Shown: one piece after another, positions 1 through 5,090 of the stretch | Numbering within the stretch: position 1 is the first letter of the stretch | Layout of the letters: every line of letters begins with the position of its first letter | Assembly (NCBI GenBank): GCA_035531475.1 | Contig: DATKST010000120.1 | Location: 1 to 5,148, forward strand | DNA: 5,148 nt | Source: CALCEB01 sp035531475 | GTDB lineage: Bacteria > Acidobacteriota > Terriglobia > UBA7540 | Reading direction: 5' to 3' | Made by a program: the position numbers and the translations under genes | The notes under the pieces: generated by a model | Told to the model about the DNA's origin: nothing | The model's database searches: none | Seen by the model: the letters and a program-made list of their open reading frames with translations, nothing else

Positions 1-64
1 TCCCCACTTCGCCTTGCTTCAGAATCCCAATGATCTGTTCCTCCGTGAACCGGTTTGATTTCAT
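1..64 (-). CDS. IS3-family transposase OrfA, N-terminal fragment
   Basis: First 21 codons of a transposase OrfA that runs off the left edge. The translated start reads MKSNRFTEEQIIGILKQGEV. This is the hallmark N-terminus of the small DNA-binding OrfA of IS3-family elements (HTH_Tnp_1 type), where a basic start and the (S/K)RFTEEQI motif lead into the first helix of a helix-turn-helix. In the family, OrfA binds the terminal repeats and is joined to the OrfB integrase by a -1 frameshift. The start is fixed by an ATG at 64-62 with AGGAGG seven bases upstream. Whether the transposase is intact cannot be seen. Confidence 0.85.
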   Translation of the reverse strand, partial: MKSNRFTEEQIIGILKQGEVG

Positions 65-70
65 CGCTCG

Positions 71-77
71 TCCTCCT
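71..77 (-). promoter_or_regulatory. Ribosome binding site of the OrfA
   Basis: The minus strand reads AGGAGG seven bases before the ATG at 64-62. It is a near-consensus Shine-Dalgarno site and decides the OrfA start. Confidence 0.8.
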
Positions 78-138
78 GGGCTTGTTATACCCCGGAAGAC
101 TCACATTGCTACTGGTCCAGTTTTTGGGGGGCAGGTCA

Positions 139-178
139 CCGCAGGGAGAGGGCTGGCGCGGAGCGCCGGGTGAGGGGA
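139..178. repeat. GC-rich REP-like palindromic repeat abutting the IS end
   Basis: Directly outside the IS end is a 40-bp GC-rich segment with the pattern GGGAGAGGG, then a hairpin GGCGC-GGA-GCGCC (155-167), then GGGTGAGGGG. Interspersed repeats built from a CCCTCACCC block, a GGCGC/GCGCC hairpin and a CCCTCTCCC block are familiar to me from many bacterial genomes. That recognition is from memory and was not searched. The expected partner arm of the GGGAGAGGG block is missing, and the IS sits where it should be, so the repeat may be interrupted. From its end to the regulator's stop codon (179-252) I see no gene and no clear terminator. Confidence 0.5.
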
Positions 179-252
179 AATACGTCACCGTAATTCCGAA
201 CAGCAGCACTTAGCATAAGGCAAGCTCTCGCAGCCCATGGCTACCCAGATAT

Positions 253-927
253 TTAGACGTCGTCAATGAGGTGATGGCTGATAGCGAAGAGAGTGAGTTC
301 CATGCGATTGGAGACGCCGAGTTTGTCGAAGATGTTGGTTATGTGGTGTTTTACTGTCTGTTCGCTGAGGGAAAGTTTCTGGGCGATTTCTTTGTTACTA
401 TAGCCCGCCACGATAGCAGTCACAACCTCTAGTTCCCGTGAACTGAGGCCGAAGTTCTCGCGGGGATTCTTGCCTCCCGGGCGGGGCAAAAAGCGATGGA
501 GTAACTGAACAAGGTCCGAGACTTTTTCGCGCTCGACCCAGTACTCACCCTTGAGCACGCTGCGAATGCTCTCAATTATCACTTCCGTGGCTGATTCTTT
601 CAGCACGATACCGCGTGCGCCAAGCTGAAGAGCCTGTGCTATTTCAGTTTTTTCAATGGCCGCCGTCAAGATGATGGTACGCACCTTCGAGTCAAAGGTT
701 GCAAGATCACGAAGAACCTCAAGTCCAGAGCGACGGCGCATAACAAGATCCAGAAGAACGATCTGCGGCTTCAGTTCCCGGACCAACCTCACTGCCTCCA
801 CACCGTCTGCAGCCTCGCCCACTACGTGGAAGCCGGGCTCCGAATCGAGCAACCTTCGAAGCCCATAGCGAAGCGCCGGATGATCATCGACAATCAGTAC
901 ATCGATGGGATTCCTGGGACTATCCAT
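253..927 (-). CDS. NarL/FixJ-family (LuxR-type) response regulator
   Basis: A 224-residue cytoplasmic DNA-binding response regulator, the normal length for the NarL/FixJ family. The N-terminal receiver domain (about residues 8-125) has the acidic pair D14-D15 in VLIVDDHP, the phosphate-accepting D60 in VLLDLVM, T88 in IILTA and K110 in GIVLKES, so all key residues are present. A linker follows (about 126-160). The C-terminal GerE/LuxR helix-turn-helix (about 161-215) is recognisable from LSSRELEVV, NKEIAQKLSLSEQTVKHHI and KLGVSNRMEL. I chose the ATG at 927-925, which overlaps the kinase stop by 8 nt (ATGGATAG) and has GAAGG just upstream. A GTG at 963 would add 12 unconserved residues. It is the expected partner of the adjacent kinase: phosphorylation at D60 should promote dimerisation and promoter binding. 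Targets are unknown. Confidence 0.93.
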   Translation of the reverse strand: MDSPRNPIDVLIVDDHPALRYGLRRLLDSEPGFHVVGEAADGVEAVRLVRELKPQIVLLDLVMRRRSGLEVLRDLATFDSKVRTIILTAAIEKTEIAQALQLGARGIVLKESATEVIIESIRSVLKGEYWVEREKVSDLVQLLHRFLPRPGGKNPRENFGLSSRELEVVTAIVAGYSNKEIAQKLSLSEQTVKHHITNIFDKLGVSNRMELTLFAISHHLIDDV

Positions 928-2704
928 GTGCCTTCGGAGCAAATCGGATTTCCAGACGCGCACCCTGGCTTGGATGTGATTCTACAGCTAGTTCACCCTT
1001 TATTGAATGAACGCGTTCTTTAATCACTCTCGGCCCCTTGCAGGCCGCGTCAAGTTCGGTTTGAGAAAGCCGCCCTGAAAACTCAAAGCCCTGGCCGTCA
1101 TCCTCTATCACCAGCCTCCATAAGTCATCCTGTGATGAGGCGAGGCGCACCTGGACATTCTGTGCTCCGCTGTGCTTTCGTACATTGGCCAGGGCCTCGC
1201 GTACGATCTGAGCCACCTCACGGGAAACGCGTGGGGGAAGCGCTGCAGCTTCCAACTCGGAGGCAAAACTCGCGTTAATGCCTGTCTCACGCCGGAATTT
1301 ATCAACTATCTCCGCAACGCAGGGCAAGATTTGTGGTGGAGCTGCTTCGTCCAGTCGGAGTTGCTGCATCAGTTCGCGCAGGTTGCTGATCTCCTGCCGG
1401 AGGAGGTTCCTGACACTCTCAATGCTTTCGGCAGCGCCTAAACACGTACCGGCACATTGGCGGCGCAGAACTTCCACCTGCATTTCCAGGGCGATCAGAG
1501 ACTGAATCACCCCGTCATGCAGGTCGCGTGCGATACGCGCGCGCTCGATCGTACGGCTGCGAGAGCGCAGCCGGCGAAGGAGATAGACGCTATGAACAGC
1601 GGGAGCGACTTCTCCAATTAGTTCCTTAAAGAAGCGAAGGTCCGATTCGAGGTTCGTCTTATGGCGCACATCGAATAAAAAGACACGGCCGGACCACTCG
1701 TTTCCGAGCCTGAAGGTCACCCCGAGGAGAGACCGGAAGAGATGTCCGGAAAGCAAATTCCCTGCTAACGGGCACGAAACCTTCTCTAATCGGCGGCCCT
1801 CATCGTCTAAAGCGAGAAGCCGATAGCGCTCCTCCCGTTGGGATTTTTGAAGACACCAACTGCTTCCCGGCAGCGGGAAAAAGTACTGGCCCCATTGAGA
1901 GGCTTCGAGTTCGGCAAACTGGAACAACCCTTCTTGCCCGATTTCAGCGGCTCCGCATTCCCACACAAAACCCCGGCTCGTTGCTAAATCACTTAAAGCC
2001 AATGCAACTCGCTTTCCTTCGAACAGTCTCAAAATGGCGCGTAGGACGCCTTCCAGTGTTTCGTCTATACTCGCCTCAGGGTCAGCGTTCTGGAGGATCG
2101 ACTTTACAGCCGATGTTTCGCCCGGCAGATGTTTCTCCCTGTCGGCAAGGTATCCCAACAAACCACCAAGCATAAGCAGAGACATAATTTCAGTAATGAA
2201 CGAGGTGAAACCAAACTGACCATACAGCAGGCGCCATCGATAGCCCAAACTGGAAGTCACAAGGGCCGCTTCAGATAAAAGGATCAATGCGCTCGACAGC
2301 GCTGTAGCAAGAGTTTCCCGAAGGCTCCCACGGTAAGCCGCGGCTAAAAGCGCAAAGGCGTAAAGCAGAAAGAATGGGCTATTAGGCCCACCGGTAAATA
2401 GGGAGAGAAGAGCAGGCCACAGAACATCCCCCGCCTGAATGGAGAGCAGGAAACTTGGTCCCCTGTCCTGATAGACCCGAACCAGGATCAGCGTAATCAA
2501 GCTGTGAATAACATAAAAAAGAAGTAAGAGGTGCGCAGCCAGCGCGTAACTGCCAGCGATACCGCGGTCAAAGCGAATAGCAACAAGGGAGTATAGCGCC
2601 ACAAAGAAGCGGGCGCTGGAAAGAACTCGCTCCCGGCGGCTTGCTTCGCTCAGGGCGAGAGGGGTCCTGTAGACAGTTCCCCGATATGCCACAGTGAAAC
2701 CCAC
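920..2704 (-). CDS. Membrane sensor histidine kinase, HisKA_3 (NarX/DegS-like) type
   Basis: A 594-residue sensor kinase. Six hydrophobic stretches, at about residues 32-47, 50-76, 84-104, 110-124, 130-150 and 166-186, predict a membrane-embedded sensor with no large external domain. Residues about 200-375 form a cytoplasmic region that is probably GAF-like, judged from the GVTFRLGNEWSGRVFLF strand pattern, with cysteines at 250, 284 and 311. The dimerisation domain has the phospho-accepting H396 in RDLHDGVIQ. This includes the HDxxxQ pattern (Q401) linked to phosphatase activity in this family. The ATPase domain has an N-box (REALANVRKH, N507) and a G1 box (DDGQGF, 535-540), while the later glycine box is unusual (GPRVIKERVHSIKGEL). 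The GTG start is chosen for a G-rich ribosome site 5 nt upstream. The stop overlaps the regulator start, so the two are likely co-translated. The signal sensed cannot be told. Confidence 0.92.
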   Translation of the reverse strand: MGFTVAYRGTVYRTPLALSEASRRERVLSSARFFVALYSLVAIRFDRGIAGSYALAAHLLLLFYVIHSLITLILVRVYQDRGPSFLLSIQAGDVLWPALLSLFTGGPNSPFFLLYAFALLAAAYRGSLRETLATALSSALILLSEAALVTSSLGYRWRLLYGQFGFTSFITEIMSLLMLGGLLGYLADREKHLPGETSAVKSILQNADPEASIDETLEGVLRAILRLFEGKRVALALSDLATSRGFVWECGAAEIGQEGLFQFAELEASQWGQYFFPLPGSSWCLQKSQREERYRLLALDDEGRRLEKVSCPLAGNLLSGHLFRSLLGVTFRLGNEWSGRVFLFDVRHKTNLESDLRFFKELIGEVAPAVHSVYLLRRLRSRSRTIERARIARDLHDGVIQSLIALEMQVEVLRRQCAGTCLGAAESIESVRNLLRQEISNLRELMQQLRLDEAAPPQILPCVAEIVDKFRRETGINASFASELEAAALPPRVSREVAQIVREALANVRKHSGAQNVQVRLASSQDDLWRLVIEDDGQGFEFSGRLSQTELDAACKGPRVIKERVHSIKGELAVESHPSQGARLEIRFAPKAHG

Positions 2705-2709
2705 CGCGG

Positions 2710-2718
2710 CCCCCCCTC
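2710..2718 (-). promoter_or_regulatory. G-tract ribosome binding site of the kinase
   Basis: On the minus strand a run of six A is followed by GAGGGGGGG, ending 5 nt before the GTG at 2704-2702. It supports the GTG start. The seven-G tract is an unusual form of Shine-Dalgarno sequence. Confidence 0.55.
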
Positions 2719-3016
2719 TTTTTTAACCTGACCCGGCACACGCGAGCGTCGGATCACCAGAGGCTTCATCTGAAGCGGATCTACACTCGGCCTACAACCT
2801 GCCACACCGTGGCTGAGGTTGATAAGCCGTTTCACGCGCTAGTCTAGCCTGCGTCAAGTACGGCGTCTTTTGATCCGATCATAGTGCGAGCTCGGGTGTG
2901 ATAAAAATACCTCGCAACACTGAACGGATGCTCACTCTTGGAGCTACTGCAAGACCCCGTTCCCTCCGTTGGCTTGGACTAGGAGCTTGATTGTAAAAGC
3001 CCACCTACACGTGATC

Positions 3017-3032
3017 TTACTGTGTACAGTAA
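3017..3032. promoter_or_regulatory. Candidate operator, 7-bp perfect dyad
   Basis: TTACTGT-GT-ACAGTAA, two perfect 7-bp arms with a 2-bp centre. Its size and symmetry fit the site of a dimeric helix-turn-helix regulator. The protein that would bind is unknown, and a chance dyad cannot be excluded. Confidence 0.35.
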
Positions 3033-3041
3033 ACCGTCCTT

Positions 3042-3056
3042 TAGGTCAAGTACCTA
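3042..3056. promoter_or_regulatory. Candidate operator, 5-bp dyad
   Basis: TAGGT-CAAGT-ACCTA lies 9 bp after the TTACTGT dyad. Alone it is weak; its interest comes from being one of three dyads within about 90 bp. Confidence 0.2.
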
Positions 3057-3095
3057 GTAAGTAAACCTCATCTATTACGCAAGGTACAACCTGAC

Positions 3096-3108
3096 CTGCG
3101 TCACGCAG
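3096..3108. promoter_or_regulatory. Candidate operator, 6-bp dyad
   Basis: CTGCGT-C-ACGCAG, two perfect 6-bp arms around a single base. No run of T follows, so it is not a terminator. It could be a protein-binding site or chance. Confidence 0.2.
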
Positions 3109-3272
3109 ATTTTGTGCGCTCTCAACGGCCAATTGCCGGCAGATATCAACCTGCAACTTTTGCTTATCAATTCGTAAATGGGACCTCGGTCGCATTGACA
3201 TCACTTCGCGGTGGCCTTATACCGGAACACGGAGGTCAGCGGAGATTCGTCCCCGGAGCGAACATCGAAGAT

Positions 3273-3397
3273 CTAATACAAACGCATTGGTTGATGTGAC
3301 GCCACTCTGGTGCGCCGGTGTCCCCACCGGCGAAAAACCGGCGATGACGACATCGCCGCACCAGTAGACATCACACCATTTAATGCGTTTGTATTAG
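3273..3397 (+). repeat. MITE-like palindromic element, copy A
   Basis: A 125-bp element with perfect 16-bp inverted ends: CTAATACAAACGCATT (3273-3288) and AATGCGTTTGTATTAG (3382-3397). A TA lies at each boundary (3274-3275 and 3395-3396), as would fit insertion at TA dinucleotides. The core folds as an outer stem CTGGTG/CACCAG (3307-3312 and 3359-3364) around two hairpins. One is CGCCGGTG-TCCC-CACCGGCG (3313-3332) and the other CGGCGATG-ACGA-CATCGCCG (3339-3358), joined by a short A-rich linker. It codes for nothing. A near-identical inverted copy lies at 4823-4944. The length, ends and lack of a gene fit a non-autonomous element moved by a transposase encoded elsewhere. Sitting 114 bp before the aminotransferase start, it could also terminate or attenuate transcription. 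Confidence 0.8.
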
Positions 3398-3494
3398 CTG
3401 GCCAGCGTCGTTGTCCAACCTCTACAACGAAGCGCTCCACCACATGATGACGATGCCGCGATTCTCCCGCAAGCAACTTCGGGCTCATATTTGA
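3384..3494 (+). pseudogene. Possible 3' remnant of an unknown gene cut by copy A
   Basis: From the right end of copy A a frame is open to a TGA at 3492-3494, with a protein-like translation after the element (SLSNLYNEALHHMMTMPRFS then RKQLRAHI). It ends 17 nt before the aminotransferase ATG, an operon-like spacing. In the same frame the sequence left of copy A is open from 3045, and removing 3274-3396 (123 bp) would join the two parts in frame. I do not recognise the product, and the left part is not convincing as coding sequence. Alternatives are chance, or a short leader peptide from the ATG codons at 3444-3455, though no ribosome site is obvious for it. Confidence 0.25.
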
Positions 3495-3500
3495 GACTAA

Positions 3501-3505
3501 AAGGA
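3501..3505 (+). promoter_or_regulatory. Ribosome binding site of the aminotransferase
   Basis: AAGGA six bases before the ATG at 3512. It favours this ATG over the upstream in-frame TTG at 3491, which would add seven residues outside the family's usual start. Confidence 0.65.
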
Positions 3506-3511
3506 CCGTGC

Positions 3512-4642
3512 ATGAAAGTACCGTACTTTGACCTAAAGACCCAATACGCGGACCTGCGGGACGAGATTCTGGCCGCGGTGGACCGTGTATGCGGGAACGC
3601 ATCTTTTATCCTCGGCGAGGAGGTCGCATCGTTCGAGCGAGAGTTTGCCGCCTACTGTGAAACGAAGTATTGCGTGGCGCTGAACTCTGGTACGAGCGCC
3701 TTGCACTTGGCGCTGCTGGCGGCAGGCGTGGGGCCGGGTGACGAAGTGATCACTACAGCCAACACGTTCATCGCCACGGCGGAAGCAATTTCCTATACGG
3801 GCGCACTGCCCGTGTTTGTGGACATTGATCCCATGACGGCCAATATTGATCCAAGCCGGATTGAACAAGCGATTACGAGCCGGACGAAGGCAATCCTGCC
3901 AGTGCATCTGTACGGTCGTCCTGCGGACATTGATTCGATCGCTGAGATCGCACGCCGCTACGACCTCACGGTCATCGAGGACGCCTGCCAGGCGCACGGT
4001 GCGCGCTATCACGGCAGGCGCGCCGGCAGCTTGGCGCGCGCCGCGGCTTTCAGCTTTTATCCCGGCAAGAACCTCGGCGCTTATGGCGAGGGTGGCGCTT
4101 TAACAACCAACGATGAAGAAATAGCACAGTTCGCTAGGACGTTGCGGGATCATGGGCAGACCAAACGCTATTTTCACGATTTCATCGGTTACAACTACCG
4201 CATGGATGGGTTCCAAGGCGCGGTGCTGCGAGTGAAGCTGAAACGCCTGGATGAATGGACGGCGAAACGCCAGCATTTAGCGAGTCTTTACCGGAACCTT
4301 CTGACTGGAGCGCCCATGGAACTTCCGCAGGACGACCCAGGAATCGAGTGCGCTTACCACCTTTTTGTGGCCTACGTGGATGATCGCGATGGGGTGCGGG
4401 ACGCGCTCGAAGCTCGTGGCATTCAAACGGCAATTCATTATCCGCGCCCCGTTCATCTGCAGCGCCCCTATGCCACGCTAGGATATGAGCCCGGCTCTCT
4501 GCCGCACACAGAGCGCGCTTGCAACCAAGTGTTAAGTCTGCCACTGTTCCCTGAAATGACAGCGGAGCAGGTTAGGTATGTGGCAGAAGTGTTCGCCGAA
4601 GTAATGGAAGAGACGAGCGGCGTGGAGCAGGTTTCTCTTTAG
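3512..4642 (+). CDS. DegT/DnrJ/EryC1/StrS-family PLP-dependent sugar aminotransferase
   Basis: A complete 376-residue fold-type I aminotransferase of normal family length, cytoplasmic. Family members transfer an amino group, usually from glutamate, to a keto-sugar attached to a nucleotide, for cell-surface polysaccharide or glycosylated products. Seen here: the family N-terminus VPYFDLKTQYADL, the cofactor phosphate-binding NSGTSALHLAL (58-68), D157 and Q160 in EDACQAHGA (pyridine-ring contacts), the PLP-bonding K186 in SFYPGKNLGAYGEGGA, GYNYRMDGFQGA (226-237) and IHYPRPVHLQ (308-317). No key residue is missing. The IHYPxPVHLQ motif is shared with FdtB, QdtB and WbpE-like enzymes, so the exact sugar (3-amino-6-deoxyhexose or 2,3-diamino-uronate type) cannot be fixed. 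No dehydratase, isomerase or glycosyltransferase gene neighbours it. Inverted copies A and B of a palindromic element bracket it. Confidence 0.93.
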   Translation: MKVPYFDLKTQYADLRDEILAAVDRVCGNASFILGEEVASFEREFAAYCETKYCVALNSGTSALHLALLAAGVGPGDEVITTANTFIATAEAISYTGALPVFVDIDPMTANIDPSRIEQAITSRTKAILPVHLYGRPADIDSIAEIARRYDLTVIEDACQAHGARYHGRRAGSLARAAAFSFYPGKNLGAYGEGGALTTNDEEIAQFARTLRDHGQTKRYFHDFIGYNYRMDGFQGAVLRVKLKRLDEWTAKRQHLASLYRNLLTGAPMELPQDDPGIECAYHLFVAYVDDRDGVRDALEARGIQTAIHYPRPVHLQRPYATLGYEPGSLPHTERACNQVLSLPLFPEMTAEQVRYVAEVFAEVMEETSGVEQVSL

Positions 4643-4721
4643 GAAACGCTCGCTGTAACGGCGCTCCGCGACGAGGCGCGGGCAGGCGCTTATGCCAATT
4701 TTACTTCATACGTAGAATTTT

Positions 4722-4817
4722 AATCTGGGGGGTGGCGCACATATCGCGCCTTTGCGATGTGTGCGGGCATCAGGCACGCAGGCATGACAAAATCGCCATG
4801 TAGTCGCCACCCAGATT
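4722..4817. repeat. Imperfect palindromic element
   Basis: The left arm AATCTGGG-GGG-TGGCG (4722-4737) pairs with the right arm CGCCACCCAGATT (4805-4817), apart from a 3-base bulge. Inside, CGCACATATCGC (4736-4747) pairs with GCGATGTGTGCG (4754-4765) with one bulged base. It follows the aminotransferase stop by about 80 bp and could serve as a terminator-like structure, though no run of T marks a standard one. It may instead be another worn MITE-like element. Its ends do not match those of copies A, B or C. Between the gene stop and this element I see no gene. Confidence 0.5.
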
Positions 4818-4822
4818 TTATC

Positions 4823-4944
4823 TAACGCAAACGCATTAAGTGGCGTGATGTCTGCTGGTGCGGCGATGTCCTCATCGCCGGTTTTTCGCCAGTGGGGACA
4901 CGGCGCACCAGAGTGGCGTCACATCAACCAATGCGTTTGTATTA
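4823..4944 (-). repeat. MITE-like palindromic element, copy B (inverted relative to A)
   Basis: The reverse complement of this 122-bp segment matches copy A at about 115 of 123 positions by hand alignment: one indel and seven substitutions, with the first 43 bp identical. Its ends are TAACGCAAACGCATT and AATGCGTTTGTATTA, with two mismatches between them. The core is conserved: outer stem CTGGTG (4855-4860) with CACCAG (4906-4911), hairpin CGGCGATG-TCCT-CATCGCCG (4861-4880), and a second hairpin around a GGGA loop (4887-4905) that carries one bulge not present in A. Copy A therefore looks like the better preserved of the two. Together A and B form an inverted pair around the aminotransferase gene. 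Confidence 0.8.
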
Positions 4945-4951
4945 TTGAGGT

Positions 4952-5057
4952 TTACAAATTATAGTGACAACACCCGTTGTAGCGGCGCTGTCCTCAGCGC
5001 CGAAAAACGCCGGTGGGGACACCGGCGCTACAAAAAAACCGTCACTATAATTTGTAA
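4952..5057. repeat. MITE-like palindromic element, copy C (different ends)
   Basis: A 106-bp element with perfect 17-bp inverted ends TTACAAATTATAGTGAC (4952-4968) and GTCACTATAATTTGTAA (5041-5057), unlike those of A and B. Its core has the same plan: outer stem TTGTAGC/GCTACAA (4977-4983 and 5027-5033), hairpin GGCGCTG-TCCT-CAGCGCC (4984-5001), an A-rich linker, and hairpin GCCGGTG-GGGA-CACCGGC (5009-5026). All stems are perfect. A TA lies just inside each boundary. No gene is contained in it. It begins only 7 bp after copy B. It is probably a non-autonomous mobile repeat. Confidence 0.8.
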
Positions 5058-5066
5058 TTCCCAATA

Positions 5067-5090
5067 GGTGTGACATCAAATCGGTATTAG
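5067..5090 (-). repeat. Possible degenerate end of an A/B-type element
   Basis: On the minus strand this reads CTAATACCGATTTGATGTCA followed by CACC. It resembles the left end of copy A (CTAATACAAACGCATTGG then TTGATGTGACGCC) if a few short deletions are allowed. It could be a decayed solo end or a related family. The remaining 58 bases to the window edge show no supported feature. Confidence 0.25.

Larger units (their letters stand above)
1..138 (-). mobile_element. Partial IS3-family insertion sequence, OrfA-proximal end
   Basis: One end of an insertion sequence, cut by the window edge. Read on the minus strand, the element begins at position 138 with TGACCTGCCCCCCAAAAACT. It has the TG start and the run of C then A that is common in the ends of IS3-family elements as I know them. 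About 74 nt inside that end, an OrfA start codon follows with a strong ribosome site. The rest of OrfA, the OrfB integrase and the other end lie to the left, outside the window. The outer boundary at 138 is inferred from the terminal motif, because only one end is visible and no target duplication can be tested. The IS subgroup is not assigned. Confidence 0.75.
2725..3272. other. Long divergent intergenic region without a convincing gene
   Basis: About 550 bp upstream of the kinase operon, with noticeably more A+T than the flanking genes. Short open frames exist on both strands but none has a ribosome site or a recognisable product. The kinase promoter must lie here, reading leftward. One weak minus-strand candidate is TTGACG at 2857-2852, without a convincing -10 box at the right distance. 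The right half holds three operator-like dyads listed separately. A frame open from 3045 to 3299 runs into palindromic copy A and is not clearly coding. Confidence 0.5.

Noticed and set aside
928..963. Upstream GTG start (963) for the response regulator
   Set aside because: The added 12 residues precede the usual receiver start, while the ATG at 927 has a GAAGG site and the typical 8-nt overlap with the kinase stop.
3114..3299. A 61-codon open frame on the plus strand before the aminotransferase
   Set aside because: It starts at a GTG without a ribosome site, its last residues come from the end of palindromic copy A, and the translation is not recognisable. It is mentioned only as the possible left half of a broken gene.
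3273..3602. A 109-codon minus-strand open frame across copy A and the aminotransferase start
   Set aside because: It is antisense to a well-supported gene and reads through a palindromic repeat, so it is a frame shadow.
3533..4012. A 159-codon minus-strand open frame inside the aminotransferase gene
   Set aside because: It lies entirely antisense to the conserved coding sequence, with no recognisable motif of its own.
4978..5033. tRNA-like cloverleaf in the core of copy C
   Set aside because: The fold has only two inner arms, lacks an anticodon loop, the TTC motif and CCA, and recurs in copies A and B as part of palindromic elements.
3273..5057. CRISPR array
   Set aside because: The repeats are few, palindromic, inverted and of different families. 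There are no regular spacers and no cas genes.
4858..5067. A 69-codon plus-strand open frame over copies B and C
   Set aside because: It reads through two palindromic elements, and its translation is explained by their GC-rich stems.
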